From Caballeronia sp. SL2Y3 (GTDB taxonomy: Bacteria > Pseudomonadota > Gammaproteobacteria > Burkholderiales > Burkholderiaceae), in contig NZ_CP084263.1 of NCBI RefSeq assembly GCF_022879575.1, positions 372,001 to 436,000 of the forward strand: a stretch of 64,000 nt of DNA, given 5' to 3'. Shown piece by piece: positions 8,624 to 18,030 of this stretch. Below the pieces are notes generated by a model. That model worked only from the letters and a program-made list of their open reading frames with translations. It ran no database searches and was not told where the DNA came from. Numbering within the stretch: the stretch's first letter is position 1; each line of letters begins with the position of its first letter. The translations under genes and the position numbers were made by a program.

Positions 8624-9727
8624 ATGACGCAGAACCGGGACACGAAAGACGATAACAACGGCATCAGCACCGCAAGGCGCGGCCTGATGCAGGGCGCGGG
8701 GCTCGGCGCGGCGCTCTCGCTGCTCGGCGGCGCTGCGGGCGCGGGCGGTCTCATTTCGAGCGCCCAGGCCGCCGAATCCGCATTCCCGCAGCACAAGAAA
8801 TGGAAGATCGTGTTCGTCAATCACGTCACCACGAATCCGTTCTTCGTGCCGACGCAATACGGCATACAGGACGCATGCTCGCTCTTCGGCATGGACTATC
8901 AGTGGACCGGCTCGGCCACGTCCGATGCCGGTGAAATGGTGCGCGCCGTGAACTCCGCGATCGCCGCGAAAGCCGATGCCATCGCCGTGCCGATCGTCGA
9001 TCCGACTGCATTCGACAAACCGATTCAAGCCGCGCTCGATGCCGGCATTCCGGTGTTCGCCTATAACGCCGACGCGCCGCGCGGCAAGACGAGTCCGCGT
9101 CTCGCGTATATTGGGCAGGAACTGTATCTCTCCGGTTATCAGATGGGCGAGCGCATTGCGAGTCTCGTCGATAGCGGCATGGTGGCGCTTTTCATCTCGA
9201 CGCCGGGTCAGCTGAACATCCAGCCGCGTCTGGACGGCGCGAGCGACGCCATCAAGAAGTCCGGCAAGAAGATCGACATTCAGACCGTGGCGACGGGCGC
9301 GACGGTCAACGAGGAACTGTCCAAGATCAAGTCGTTCTATCTGGGACACCAGAACCTCAAGGGCATGTTCGCCGTCGATGCAGGCAGCACGCAAGGCATC
9401 GCGCAAGTGATGAAGGAATCGAACCTGCCGTCGAAGGGCGTGCATGGCGGCGGCTTCGACCTGTTGCCGCAGACCGTTCAGCTGATCCACGAAGGCTTCC
9501 TCGATTTCACCATCGACCAGCAGCCGTATGTGCAGGGCTTCTATACCGTGGTGGAAGCGTTCACGTTCCTCGCGTCGGGCGGACTCGTCGGACCGGCGAA
9601 CATCAACACGGGTCTCAAGTTCGTGACCAAGGCGACCGTCGAGCCGTACCTCAATACGTCGACGCGTTATGAAGGCAAGACCACCAAGCCGCAAATCGTT
9701 CCGATGAACGGCGCGATCAAGTCCTGA
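8624..9727 (+). CDS. Periplasmic sugar-type substrate-binding protein (Tat-like signal)
   Basis: 367-residue type-1 periplasmic binding protein (RbsB/FrcB-like). The N-terminus contains a twin-arginine-like signal, STARRGLMQGAGLGAALSLL, ending SAQAAE, so export may be by Tat. The mature part opens KWKIVFVNHVTTNPFFVPTQ, as in ribose/fructose-type binders. The ATG at 8624 is chosen because the strong AACGGAGG site is correctly spaced; a GTG at 8618 lies inside it. The stop overlaps the permease start (TGATG). The nearest recognisable system layout is FrcBCA (fructose), but substrate is unproven. Confidence 0.9.
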   Translation: MTQNRDTKDDNNGISTARRGLMQGAGLGAALSLLGGAAGAGGLISSAQAAESAFPQHKKWKIVFVNHVTTNPFFVPTQYGIQDACSLFGMDYQWTGSATSDAGEMVRAVNSAIAAKADAIAVPIVDPTAFDKPIQAALDAGIPVFAYNADAPRGKTSPRLAYIGQELYLSGYQMGERIASLVDSGMVALFISTPGQLNIQPRLDGASDAIKKSGKKIDIQTVATGATVNEELSKIKSFYLGHQNLKGMFAVDAGSTQGIAQVMKESNLPSKGVHGGGFDLLPQTVQLIHEGFLDFTIDQQPYVQGFYTVVEAFTFLASGGLVGPANINTGLKFVTKATVEPYLNTSTRYEGKTTKPQIVPMNGAIKS

Positions 9728-10737
9728 TGAATACGCTGAACGAGCCGGGCAAAACACACGGCGCCGCGCCGGTCGCGAGACCGCGCGGCGCGCTCTTCGC
9801 CCAATGGGCGCCCGAGTTGCGGATACTGCTCGTCGCGGTGCTGCTCGCCGCATACTTTCAGATCGTCAACCACGACTTCCTGCTCTCCAACGCGAGTCTC
9901 GTCAACCTGTCGCAGTTCATCGCGCCGGTGGCGATCATCGCGCTCGGCGAGATCATGTTGATGATCGGCGGCGATATCGATCTGTCGGCGGGCATGGTGT
10001 TCGCGTTCGCGCCGTTCATGATGGTCTTCGCCAACGATGCCGGCGCGCCCATGTGGCTCGCCGTGATCGCGGGCCTCGTCGCGGCGGCCATCATCGGCTT
10101 CGTGAACGGCGCGGTGACGGTGTATCTGCGCCTGCCCTCCTTCGTCACGACGCTCGGCACGCTGTTCCTCATCAACGGCATCACGCTCACGGTTTCGCGC
10201 GGCACGCCGGTCGCGACGCCCGGCTCGCCGGGGTTCGCCGCTGCGATGGGCGCGTGGGGTTACAGCGAGATCATCTGGACGGTCGGGCTCGCGATCATCA
10301 TGCATGTGCTGTTGCGGCACACGCGCTGGGGCCTGCATACGCAGGCGGCGGGCGCGAACCCGCTCGGCGCAGGCGAGGCCGGCATTCTCGTGAGCCGGCT
10401 GCGTCTGGGTAATTTCGTTCTTGCTGCGGTGCTCGCGGGTCTCACGGGCATACTCGAAGGCTTTCGCATCACGTCGATCGATCCGCAAGCGGGCGGCAAT
10501 CAGATCATGTTTCTCGCGGTCGCGGCAGCGGTGATCGGCGGCACGCCGTTGACGGGCGGCTCGGGCACGATCGTCGGCGGCCTGATCGGCGCGGCGGTGC
10601 TCGGCATTCTGAACGACGGCTTCACGCTCATCGGCATCAACGCGTTCACGTTCAACATCATTCTCGGCGCCGCGATTCTCGCCGCAATGATCTTCAACAT
10701 TCACGTCGGGCGCATTCGCCGCAAGGGAGCACGGTGA
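9727..10737 (+). CDS. Sugar-type ABC transporter permease
   Basis: 336-residue inner-membrane permease of the RbsC/FrcC family. It shows ~8-10 hydrophobic segments, the family signature GGDIDLSAGM (about residues 80-89) and the C-terminal AVIGGTPLTGGSGTIVGG loop. Start and stop both overlap neighbours by TGATG, giving a tightly coupled binding protein-permease-ATPase operon. Only one permease gene is present, so the channel should be a homodimer, unlike the first importer in this window. Confidence 0.9.
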   Translation: MNTLNEPGKTHGAAPVARPRGALFAQWAPELRILLVAVLLAAYFQIVNHDFLLSNASLVNLSQFIAPVAIIALGEIMLMIGGDIDLSAGMVFAFAPFMMVFANDAGAPMWLAVIAGLVAAAIIGFVNGAVTVYLRLPSFVTTLGTLFLINGITLTVSRGTPVATPGSPGFAAAMGAWGYSEIIWTVGLAIIMHVLLRHTRWGLHTQAAGANPLGAGEAGILVSRLRLGNFVLAAVLAGLTGILEGFRITSIDPQAGGNQIMFLAVAAAVIGGTPLTGGSGTIVGGLIGAAVLGILNDGFTLIGINAFTFNIILGAAILAAMIFNIHVGRIRRKGAR

Positions 10738-11534
10738 TGGCTGAAGCGCAAACCGCCGCGCCCGATCTCGCGTTGCGCGGCGACAATCTCGTGAAACGCT
10801 TCGGCGCGGTGACCGCGCTCGACGGCGTCTCGCTCACGCTCGGCAAGGGCGAAATTCTCGGCGTGCTCGGCGACAACGGCGCGGGCAAGTCCACGCTCGT
10901 CAAGATTCTCACGGGCTTTCATCAGCAGACGAGCGGCACGCTGCAGGTGCACGGTCAGGAAACGCTGATCCGTTCCGTCGATCATGCGCGGTCGCTCGGC
11001 ATCGAATGCGTGTATCAGGACCTCGCGCTCGCGAATTCGCTCAGCATCTACCACAACATGTTTCTGAACCGCGAGATCGTGCGGCGCGGGCCGCTCAGTC
11101 TCATGCGGCTCGTGGATCACAAGCAGATGCGCGAGCGCGCGGCGCAATGTCTCGACGATATCGGCGTGCATGTGCCGTCCGTCGATTTGCCGGTGGAGCG
11201 TCTGTCGGGCGGTCAGCGTCAGGCGATTGCCGTGGCGCGCGCCGTCAATTCGAACGCGCGCATTCTGCTGCTCGACGAACCGCTGGCCGCAATGGGCGCG
11301 CGCGAAGCGGGGCTCATCATCGACCTCGTGCTGCGGCTGAAGGAGAAAGGCGGGCTGTCGATCATCATGATCATGCACAACTACGCGCAGACGCTCGACA
11401 TAGCGGATCGCATCATGTTGATGCAGCGCGGCCGCGTCACGTATGAGCAGCGCAGCGCGAATACGTCGGTGGCCGAGCTGATGGATATCGTGCGGCGTGA
11501 ATATCGCGCGATGCGGGCAGCCACGGCGCATTGA
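10737..11534 (+). CDS. Sugar-type ABC transporter ATP-binding protein, half-size
   Basis: 265-residue ATPase with a single ABC domain: Walker A GDNGAGKST (about residues 42-50), signature LSGGQRQA, Walker B LLLDEPLAAMG and switch His in MIMHNY. Half-size ATPases of this type occur in Frc-like systems, in contrast to the double-domain RbsA class. ATG 10737 overlaps the permease stop; the GTG one codon earlier is not needed. Note ALAAMGAREAG replaces the more usual TAALG after Walker B. Confidence 0.9.
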   Translation: MAEAQTAAPDLALRGDNLVKRFGAVTALDGVSLTLGKGEILGVLGDNGAGKSTLVKILTGFHQQTSGTLQVHGQETLIRSVDHARSLGIECVYQDLALANSLSIYHNMFLNREIVRRGPLSLMRLVDHKQMRERAAQCLDDIGVHVPSVDLPVERLSGGQRQAIAVARAVNSNARILLLDEPLAAMGAREAGLIIDLVLRLKEKGGLSIIMIMHNYAQTLDIADRIMLMQRGRVTYEQRSANTSVAELMDIVRREYRAMRAATAH

Positions 11535-11536
11535 AC

Positions 11537-11566
11537 GCGCTTGGCCGCGCTTGGCCGCGCTTGGCC
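11537..11566 (+). repeat. Short tandem repeat after the importer operon
   Basis: Three head-to-tail copies of the 10-bp unit gcgcttggcc directly after the ATPase stop codon (11532-11534). No function is evident; it might be slippage-derived or part of 3' end processing. Confidence 0.7.
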
Positions 11567-11607
11567 GAAGCGCGAGCGTTACTCGACTTCCCGCCCCGCC
11601 GATAAAA

Positions 11608-11644
11608 CCGATGCCGCGAGCATGATGCAAGCCCGCGGCATCGG
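11608..11644. terminator. Terminator-like hairpin between convergent genes
   Basis: Perfect 11-bp inverted repeat CCGATGCCGCG / CGCGGCATCGG with a 15-nt loop, centred between the importer operon (ends 11534) and the convergent esterase gene (ends 11659). Its position suits a bidirectional terminator; there is no T-run. Confidence 0.6.
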
Positions 11645-11658
11645 CCATCACAATGCCA

Positions 11659-13401
11659 TTACTGCGCCGCGCACGTGAAGCTCGACGCGACGTTCACATC
11701 GCCCGAACCGTTATAGCGCGGGAAGGTCGGGTATTCGCAGAGCGGGCGCGTGCGGCCCGGCACGCCCGTCTTGTCCGCGACGATCTGCGCAGGCGGCGTT
11801 ACGCCCTTCTCGACCCAGTTCTCCAGCGTCGTCAGCGAGTCCCATCCCGCGTTGAAGATGCTGCTGGTCGAGTGCCCGTAGCCGGGAATCTCGTAATAGC
11901 GCACGAAATTGCTGACCGTCGACGCGCCCATCGTCTGACGCAAACGCTGGTAATACTGCTCCGTGGCCTGCGTGCTGACGAGTGCATCGGACATGCCGTG
12001 CGCCATCAGGATCTTGCCGCCCTTTGCATTGAACGCGGACAGGTCCGTCTTGTTCACGTCCTGCTCGGCCGTCAGCGCACTGATGCGCGCCTGATACGCG
12101 CCCGGGTTTTGCGGATCGACCGTGAGCGAGTTGACGCTCGGATCGCGCGCCACGAAGTAGCGAATCCACTGGTCCCAGAAGACGCTGAAGTAAGGCGCGG
12201 TGGCAGGCATCGGACTCGCCGGCTGCACCAGATTCAACGCGAGGGCAATGACGGTCGGCTGCACTGTCGATGCATTGACCACGCCCAGGTCCGCGCCCCA
12301 CACGTTGAAGCCGGGATACTGCGTCTCTCCGCTTGCGAGCGGGTAACTGAACGTGATCGGCGTCGCGTAGACCTTGAGCGCCGCGATCTGCGCATCGGAG
12401 AGGCACGTATCGCCCGTGTCCGCGCCGTTCGCGCATCGCAGCGGCGTGCCGTTCACCGTCGCGGTCGCCGGATCGAAGCTCGCATTGCAGGCGGCCATGT
12501 TGCTGATGAGGCCGTCCGCTACGCCGTCGAGCGCATCGCAGGCGGACAGCGCGGCATCGAGCAGCACCTTGCGCTTCGCCTGATTCGGATACGCGCCCGG
12601 CTGCGCGAGCGCGCGCGTGATGCGGCCGAACTGCAGGTCCAGCGTTGCCGCATTCCATGCCGGATACAGCACGATGGAGCCGTCCCAGTCCTGCGGCCAA
12701 CGCTGCACGACCGCCAGCGCCTCGCGTCCGCCGGAGGAACCGCCCGCGAAGTACGCGCGCTTGGGCTTGTCCACCGCATAACGCTTGCCGATCAGATAGA
12801 CCGCTGCATCCCGCGTTTTCTTGAGCGCATCGCCGGAGAAGTTGGCGACGGCTTCGTCGTTGGTGCCGAACGAACCGTCGCGGCTGCCGAGCGCGCCGGC
12901 CTGATGGCCCGAATCGCTCCCGAACACCGCATAGCCGCGAGCAAGCGGCGCCGGCTGTGTCGTCGGGCCGGCGGGGACGTTGCCGGTCACGGCGGGTACA
13001 GTGCCGTCGTAGCCGCCGCCACCGAACATCATCGCCTTGCTGTTCCACTGCGTCGGCATCGCGACCTGGAAGTTGATCTTCGGTGCCGTCTGATCGACGG
13101 GCGCAATCGACCCGCTCACGAGGCAATACTCGGGCGTGGCCGTGACGCCCGTTCCCGAAGCCGGCACGATCGCGGCGGCGGCTACGGTCGCGCCCGTCGT
13201 CGGCAAACCGATTGCGCTTGCAGGCACGCTCATTCCCGCGAGTTGCGCACAACTGAGCGCAGCAGTCGGCGGCGTGCCGTTGTTGTTGTCGTCGTTTCCG
13301 CCATGACACGCGGCAAGCGCCAGCGCGGCAAACGGCGCAGCCGCTACCGCTGCCTTGTTGACGTATCGGATAGTGCGAGGCCTGCAAAGTGCTTCGGGCA
13401 T
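11659..13401 (-). CDS. Tannase/feruloyl esterase family lipoprotein
   Basis: 580-residue secreted esterase of the tannase/feruloyl-esterase family. The start at 13401 has a strong GGAGGAAGGAG site and yields a signal ending in the lipobox-like ALAAC followed by HGGND, so the protein is probably lipid-anchored. The serine nucleophile lies in YFAGGSSGGREAL, where classical members have CSTGG. C-terminal acid/base elements are KILMAHGMSDALV and GYGHSTSS. The length is typical for the family (~520-600). It would release phenolic acids from plant esters; the natural substrate is unknown. Several Cys suggest disulfides. Confidence 0.82.
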   Translation of the reverse strand: MPEALCRPRTIRYVNKAAVAAAPFAALALAACHGGNDDNNNGTPPTAALSCAQLAGMSVPASAIGLPTTGATVAAAAIVPASGTGVTATPEYCLVSGSIAPVDQTAPKINFQVAMPTQWNSKAMMFGGGGYDGTVPAVTGNVPAGPTTQPAPLARGYAVFGSDSGHQAGALGSRDGSFGTNDEAVANFSGDALKKTRDAAVYLIGKRYAVDKPKRAYFAGGSSGGREALAVVQRWPQDWDGSIVLYPAWNAATLDLQFGRITRALAQPGAYPNQAKRKVLLDAALSACDALDGVADGLISNMAACNASFDPATATVNGTPLRCANGADTGDTCLSDAQIAALKVYATPITFSYPLASGETQYPGFNVWGADLGVVNASTVQPTVIALALNLVQPASPMPATAPYFSVFWDQWIRYFVARDPSVNSLTVDPQNPGAYQARISALTAEQDVNKTDLSAFNAKGGKILMAHGMSDALVSTQATEQYYQRLRQTMGASTVSNFVRYYEIPGYGHSTSSIFNAGWDSLTTLENWVEKGVTPPAQIVADKTGVPGRTRPLCEYPTFPRYNGSGDVNVASSFTCAAQ

Positions 13402-13834
13402 GTCTCCTTCCTCCTGGCAATTGAATCGCTCTCGTGAACGGCTCTCGTGAACGGCGTTCTCGTGCCGCGTCGTGCGGTGCGCTTCTTTGCGTCCGCGTAA
13501 GAATCGTTGACGGCGGCGCAATGGAAGTCAAGCGGGGCGTGTACCGACGCGTGGGCTGCCAATCAATTCAAATAAGACTTACTGCCTCGGCGGGAATAGG
13601 AGAGAGTTGCGAAGGTAGGCTTTACCTCGCCGATGCGCGGCTCATCGGCTCGCGTTCGCTTTGAATTGCCTTTGCGAGTGGCGGAAGGCCGTATGCGTGC
13701 CTTCCTTCGCATGAGTTGGCCGATTGGCCCGATGATTGATTGCTCGCCATCGAAGGCGAGCGATTAGCACGCTTCTTTGCGGTGCTTGAAGAAGCGCCGG
13801 AGTCATTGACATGACGAACCGGCGCTTGCATCAC
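13402..13834. other. Gene-free region between esterase and H-NS genes
   Basis: About 430 bp without a convincing gene. It holds the promoter of the esterase (minus strand), a tandem duplication of ctctcgtgaacgg near 13428-13455, and the hairpin GCTCGCC-atcgaa-GGCGAGC (13742-13761), which may end the H-NS transcript. Confidence 0.5.
13742..13761 (-). terminator. Hairpin downstream of the H-NS gene
   Basis: Perfect 7-bp stem GCTCGCC/GGCGAGC with a 6-nt loop, 74 nt past the H-NS stop codon. The trailing sequence on the minus strand is only weakly T-rich, so terminator function is tentative. Confidence 0.4.
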
Positions 13835-14530
13835 TTAACTGGCCTCGGCTGTGTTCGCGCTGCCGTTTTGCGCTGCCTCGGACACCGAAGCGCGCTTGGC
13901 GGAAGCCTTCTTTGCAGCCTTCTTCGTCGCCGTTTTCTTTGTCGCGGCCTGGGCTTTCTTTGCGACTTTCTTCGTGGCCGCCTTCTTGGTCGCAGTCTTT
14001 TTCTCGGACGCGCCGTTTGCCGCCGTCGCATCGATCAGGAACCTGGTCCTGTCCTTCGCGGACGCGAGCCACGCCGGCGCCTTGCCTCGGCCACTCCATT
14101 CCGCGCCCGTCTTCGGATCGCGATACTTAGGCGGCTGCGGACCCCGCACATAATTGCCGCGAGGCTTTGCCGGTTTCGCATCGACGGCAGATGCCGTGCT
14201 TGCGTCCGCGTCGATAAGGAACCGGTTACGGTTCTTCGCGTTGGCAATCCAGCCGGGCGCGCGGCCGTGACCGCTCCATGTCGCCCCGCTCTTCGGATCG
14301 CGATATTTCGCATTCGACGCGCCGCCTTTCTGCGAACCGGTGCTTGCGCCACGTTTCACGCCACTGCCTTTTCCCGCCCCGTGCGCACGCAGGTCGTCGA
14401 CAGTCAAACCGTATTCGTCCATCAACGAATGAATTCGGGCGATGGCACCCGCCGACTCTTTCTTCGCTATTGCTTCGGCTTGCGCCTGTAGTTTGGCTAT
14501 CTTCGTCTGAATGTCTTTGAGCGTTGCCAT
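13835..14530 (-). CDS. H-NS-family nucleoid protein with duplicated DNA-binding domain and H1-like tail
   Basis: 231-residue protein, about twice the usual H-NS/Bv3F length. Residues 1-50 form the oligomerisation coiled coil (MATLKDIQTKIAKLQAQAEA...). The H-NS C-terminal DNA-binding motif occurs twice: residues 75-107 (KYRDPKSGATWSGHGRAPGW) and 135-167 (KYRDPKTGAEWSGRGKAPAW). Residues 177-214 are a Lys/Ala/Thr-rich tail (KKTATKKAATKKVAKKAQ) like bacterial histone-H1 tails. It probably binds AT-rich or bent DNA and bridges it as xenogeneic silencer. The two modules would raise avidity (inference). Monocistronic. Confidence 0.9.
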   Translation of the reverse strand: MATLKDIQTKIAKLQAQAEAIAKKESAGAIARIHSLMDEYGLTVDDLRAHGAGKGSGVKRGASTGSQKGGASNAKYRDPKSGATWSGHGRAPGWIANAKNRNRFLIDADASTASAVDAKPAKPRGNYVRGPQPPKYRDPKTGAEWSGRGKAPAWLASAKDRTRFLIDATAANGASEKKTATKKAATKKVAKKAQAATKKTATKKAAKKASAKRASVSEAAQNGSANTAEAS

Positions 14531-14655
14531 AGGACTCCCCTTTTCGATTGCAATGCCGAACTATGCCATATGCGTTGCCCGCGAAGCACATTCATCGCGT
14601 GACACAATGGCCGACATCGATCGAAGCAAACGCAATTCAAGCGGCCAGAGTCAGA

Positions 14656-15057
14656 CTATCTGGAGAAACGCGCCCAAATTTTACAAATACGGCGAGCTCG
14701 ATCCTCGAACAGAAACGAAGCGATGAGCGCGAAGATTCCTGAAACCACGCCTGTGAGAATATGTTCGACGTACGGATTGGAGTAGCGACTCGCGTGTGAA
14801 TAGGCATCGCCTAACGCGGTCAGCAAGCCGACCAGCAATGCATTGCCGTATCGGTTGCCATAGAGTTTCATCGCCGGCGTGAAAGTCAGCAGCACCGCCA
14901 GAAGTCCGGTCAAGAGTCCGGTTTTAAATGCGATGATCCAATGCGCGAGACTCATGACGTTGCTCCAGCTACCCGGCATGCAGGTCATGCATGCACTCGT
15001 CGGCTGCCAGAAACGCTGCACGAACAATCGGACGCGACGCTTCCACTCGGTTGACAT
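14656..15057 (-). CDS. Small membrane protein of unknown function
   Basis: 133 residues starting MSTEWKRRVRLFVQ at 15057. Two or three hydrophobic segments are visible: about residues 36-62 (WIIAFKTGLLTGLLAVLLTF), a weaker one around 72-85 and about 100-118 (LTGVVSGIFALIASFLF). The C-terminus is basic (RARRICKIWARFSR). I do not recognise the family. A region between LYGNRYGNALLVGLLTALGD and SHASRYSNPYVEH could be a conserved re-entrant loop. No operon partner. Confidence 0.6.
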   Translation of the reverse strand: MSTEWKRRVRLFVQRFWQPTSACMTCMPGSWSNVMSLAHWIIAFKTGLLTGLLAVLLTFTPAMKLYGNRYGNALLVGLLTALGDAYSHASRYSNPYVEHILTGVVSGIFALIASFLFEDRARRICKIWARFSR

Positions 15058-15147
15058 GATCGTTGCCCTCGGCAATCGCGACGCCGGATAACTCACGTTA
15101 CGACGACGAGCGGCTAAGCGCAATCCCTGTGTGGTTGCGTCTCTCGT

Positions 15148-16113
15148 TCAAGACTCGACGCAGCGCAGACCCACGAGCGTCGCTTCGATTGCATCGTCGA
15201 GCGGCGTATGCGGCTCATGGCCGAGCACTTCGACAAGCCGCGTGTTGATCATGCGCACCGGCGTTCGCCATAAATAGCCCATTTCGCGCATCTCGCGAAA
15301 GGTCGCGTTAAAGGGCGATGCGAGCGTGAGCAGCCACCACGGAAAAGCGCCGATCGAAGGCGCTCGCCCCGTTTGTCGCGCGACCACGCGTTGAATGGCC
15401 GCAGCGAATTGCGTGCCGTCCTCGTCCCAATGACCGCGCATATGAAAGCGCGCGAACCGATCCAGCGTATCGCGGCGCGCGAGCAATTCGACCATGGTGC
15501 GTGCCACGTCCGGCAGATATGACCATGCGTGTCCGACACCCGCCGTCCCCGGATAGACGATTCTTTGGACCGGCTTTCCCGGCTTGACGAGCCCTTGCGA
15601 GAACCAGTTGTTGCCCCCTTTCGGCCCAAAGAAATCGCCCGCACGTACGATCAGCGTCTGCACGCCTTCGCGGCTTGCACGTTCCAGCCGCGCTTCCATC
15701 TCCACGCGAATCGCTCCTTTCTTCGTGACTGGATTTTGCGGCGCATCTTCGGCGATCGCGGGAAACGCGTCCGGTCCGAAGTTGTACACCGTGCCCGGCA
15801 GCACGATGGTCGCGCGCTCGGTCTTCGCTGCCGCAATCGTGTTGTCGAGCATCGGCAGCACGAAATCGGCCCACCGCTTGTAGCCCGGCGGATTCACCGC
15901 ATGCACGATGACCGTCGCTCCCTTCGCCGCGCGTGTCACGTCCGCGCGATTCATCGCATCGCCATGAATCCATTCGATGCCGTCCGTTTGCTCGCTCGCC
16001 GCAACGGAACGCCGCAGTCCGCGCACATGCCAGCCCGCATCGCGCAACTGCCGCGCGACCTCGCCGCCGATGCCGCCGGTTGCGCCAAGCACCAAAGCCG
16101 TTTCCCGAGTCAT
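15148..16113 (-). CDS. NAD(P)-dependent epimerase/reductase family protein
   Basis: 321-residue extended SDR/NAD-dependent epimerase. It has the Rossmann glycine motif VLGATGGIGG (about residues 7-16) and a classical chain through LPGTVYNFGPD (Tyr) and RAGDFFGPKGGNNWF. Such proteins reduce or epimerise nucleotide-activated or small carbonyl substrates. Start at 16113 follows a GGAG-like site; a longer frame to 16323 is not needed. It is divergent from the LysR gene at 16207, the probable regulator. Exact substrate unknown. Confidence 0.82.
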   Translation of the reverse strand: MTRETALVLGATGGIGGEVARQLRDAGWHVRGLRRSVAASEQTDGIEWIHGDAMNRADVTRAAKGATVIVHAVNPPGYKRWADFVLPMLDNTIAAAKTERATIVLPGTVYNFGPDAFPAIAEDAPQNPVTKKGAIRVEMEARLERASREGVQTLIVRAGDFFGPKGGNNWFSQGLVKPGKPVQRIVYPGTAGVGHAWSYLPDVARTMVELLARRDTLDRFARFHMRGHWDEDGTQFAAAIQRVVARQTGRAPSIGAFPWWLLTLASPFNATFREMREMGYLWRTPVRMINTRLVEVLGHEPHTPLDDAIEATLVGLRCVES

Positions 16114-16206
16114 GCCCCGCTCCTTGTTATGTCGATTGGATGATTCTGCGCGAGACACGGCTGCAATAGAATTGCCGAACAACGTAGAGCGGATATACAT
16201 ATTTGC

Positions 16207-17100
16207 ATGGCGGACAACATAGGCTGGGAACTGTATCGCACGCTGTTGGCGGTGCTTCAGGAAGGGTCGCTGTCGGCGGCGGCGCGCGCATTGGGTATCA
16301 CGCAGCCGACCGCGGGCCGTCACATCGAAGCGCTCGAACGGGCGTTAAACGCGAGCCTTTTCACGCGTTCGCAAACCGGCTTGCAGCCGACCGACCTGGC
16401 GCTCAGCCTGCGCGCTCATGCTGAGGCGATGCAGAGCACGGCTCTATCGCTGGAACGCGCGGCGAGCGGGCACGGCAATGGCGGCGACGTGCGAGGCGTA
16501 GTGCGCGTATCGGCGAGCGAAGTGGTCGGCGTCGAAGTGCTGCCGCCCATCATCGCGGCGCTGCGGCAACGGCACCCGCATCTCGTCGTGGAACTGGTGC
16601 TGTCCAATCGCGTGCAGGACCTGCTGAGGCGCGAAGCCGATATCGCCGTGCGCATGGTGCGGCCGAAGCAGACGCAACTCGTCGCGCGGCGTATCGGCAG
16701 CATCGAACTCGGGCTGCATGCGCATCGCGACTACCTCGCGATGCATGGCACGCCCAGGAACGCGGCGGCGCTGTGGAAACACGCGATCATCGGCTACGAT
16801 CAATGGACGGCCTTCGTCCGCGAGGCGAGCAAGGCATTTCCCGGCTACTCGCGCGGCGCGCTCTCGCTACGCACCGACAGCGATGTCGCGCAATTCGCGC
16901 TGATTCGCGCAGGCGCGGGCATCGGCGTGTGTCAGGTGCCGCTCGCCCGCCGCGACGCGGCGCTCGTCCGCGTGCTGCCCAAGCTCGTCGCGCTGCAACT
17001 GGAAACGTGGGTGACCACGCATGAGGATCTGCGCGCGTCGCCGCCTTGCCGCGCGACTTTCGATGCGCTCGTGCAGGGGCTTCTGGACTATGTGCGGTAA
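16207..17100 (+). CDS. LysR-family transcriptional regulator
   Basis: 297-residue LysR protein. The N-terminal winged helix is visible at residues ~8-65 (GSLSAAARALGITQPTAGRH), followed by a linker helix and a substrate-binding effector domain (GVVRVSASEVVGVEVLPPII). It lies 93 bp from and divergent to the SDR/epimerase gene, the normal arrangement for a LysR and its target. Its inducer is unknown. Confidence 0.9.
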   Translation: MADNIGWELYRTLLAVLQEGSLSAAARALGITQPTAGRHIEALERALNASLFTRSQTGLQPTDLALSLRAHAEAMQSTALSLERAASGHGNGGDVRGVVRVSASEVVGVEVLPPIIAALRQRHPHLVVELVLSNRVQDLLRREADIAVRMVRPKQTQLVARRIGSIELGLHAHRDYLAMHGTPRNAAALWKHAIIGYDQWTAFVREASKAFPGYSRGALSLRTDSDVAQFALIRAGAGIGVCQVPLARRDAALVRVLPKLVALQLETWVTTHEDLRASPPCRATFDALVQGLLDYVR

Positions 17101-17188
17101 TACAGCCACGCTTCGGGCGCGCGTGAAACGACTGTGCGAAGGCGGGTGAGACAATCAACCATCGAGCGTCAACCATCGGGAGCACATC

Positions 17189-18013
17189 ATGTCACGCAGC
17201 GTCGCAGAGAAACGCGCGGCCTTTCGCGCATTGCATGAGTCCGGTTGCTTCATGTTGCCGAACCCTTGGGACGCGGGCAGCGCGCGTTATCTCGCGAGCC
17301 TCGGCTTTCAGGCGCTTGCGACCACGAGTTCCGGCTTTGCCTGGTCCACCGGACACGCCGACAATCACGTCACGCGCGATCTCGTCATCGCGCATTTGCG
17401 CACGATGGTGGACGCCACCGATCTGCCTGTGAACGCCGACTTCGAAAACGGCTTCGGCGCGACGCCGGCAGAAGTTGCCGCAAGCGTCGAGCTGGCGGTC
17501 GCGACCGGCGTGGCAGGCTTGTCGATCGAAGATTCCACCGGCGATGCGTCCGCGCCGCTCTTTCCGCTCGATGTCGCGGTCGCGCGCCTGCAAGCCGCGC
17601 GCCGCGCCATCGACGCGAATGGCGGCGACACGCTCTTGATCGGCCGCGCGGAAAACTTCTTTGCCGGAACGCCTGATCTGAGCGACACGCTCGCGCGCCT
17701 CACGGCTTATGCGGCGGCGGGTGCGGACTGCCTCTACGCGCCCGGCATTCACACTCGCGAGCAGATCGAGGCCGTGGTCGCCGCCGTCGCGCCCAAGCCG
17801 GTCAACGTGCTGATCGGCGGGCCGTCGGCGTTCACGTTGAGCGACCTCGCCGCGCTCGGCGTGCGGCGGGTGAGCGTCGGCGGCGCGCTGGCGCGGGCCG
17901 CGTGGGGCGGGTTCATGCGTGCGGCCGCGACGCTTGCCGACGGACGCTTCGACGGCTTCGAAGGCGCGGCATCCGGCGCGCAATTCAACGCGCTGTTCTC
18001 AGGCAACGCGTGA
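17189..18013 (+). CDS. Isocitrate lyase/PEP mutase family protein
   Basis: 274-residue TIM-barrel enzyme of the PEP mutase/isocitrate lyase superfamily. It shows PNPWDAGSARYLASLGF (residues ~25-41), the Mg-binding NADFENGFG and GLSIEDSTG. The classical isocitrate-lyase KKCGH motif is absent, so it is not the glyoxylate-cycle enzyme; similar proteins are 2-methylisocitrate-lyase-like or oxaloacetate-decarboxylase-like. An RBS-like GGGAG precedes the ATG. A RidA-family gene starts 17 nt downstream, suggesting a two-gene operon. Confidence 0.87.
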   Translation: MSRSVAEKRAAFRALHESGCFMLPNPWDAGSARYLASLGFQALATTSSGFAWSTGHADNHVTRDLVIAHLRTMVDATDLPVNADFENGFGATPAEVAASVELAVATGVAGLSIEDSTGDASAPLFPLDVAVARLQAARRAIDANGGDTLLIGRAENFFAGTPDLSDTLARLTAYAAAGADCLYAPGIHTREQIEAVVAAVAPKPVNVLIGGPSAFTLSDLAALGVRRVSVGGALARAAWGGFMRAAATLADGRFDGFEGAASGAQFNALFSGNA

Positions 18014-18030
18014 CTTCGAAGGAGCGTGTG

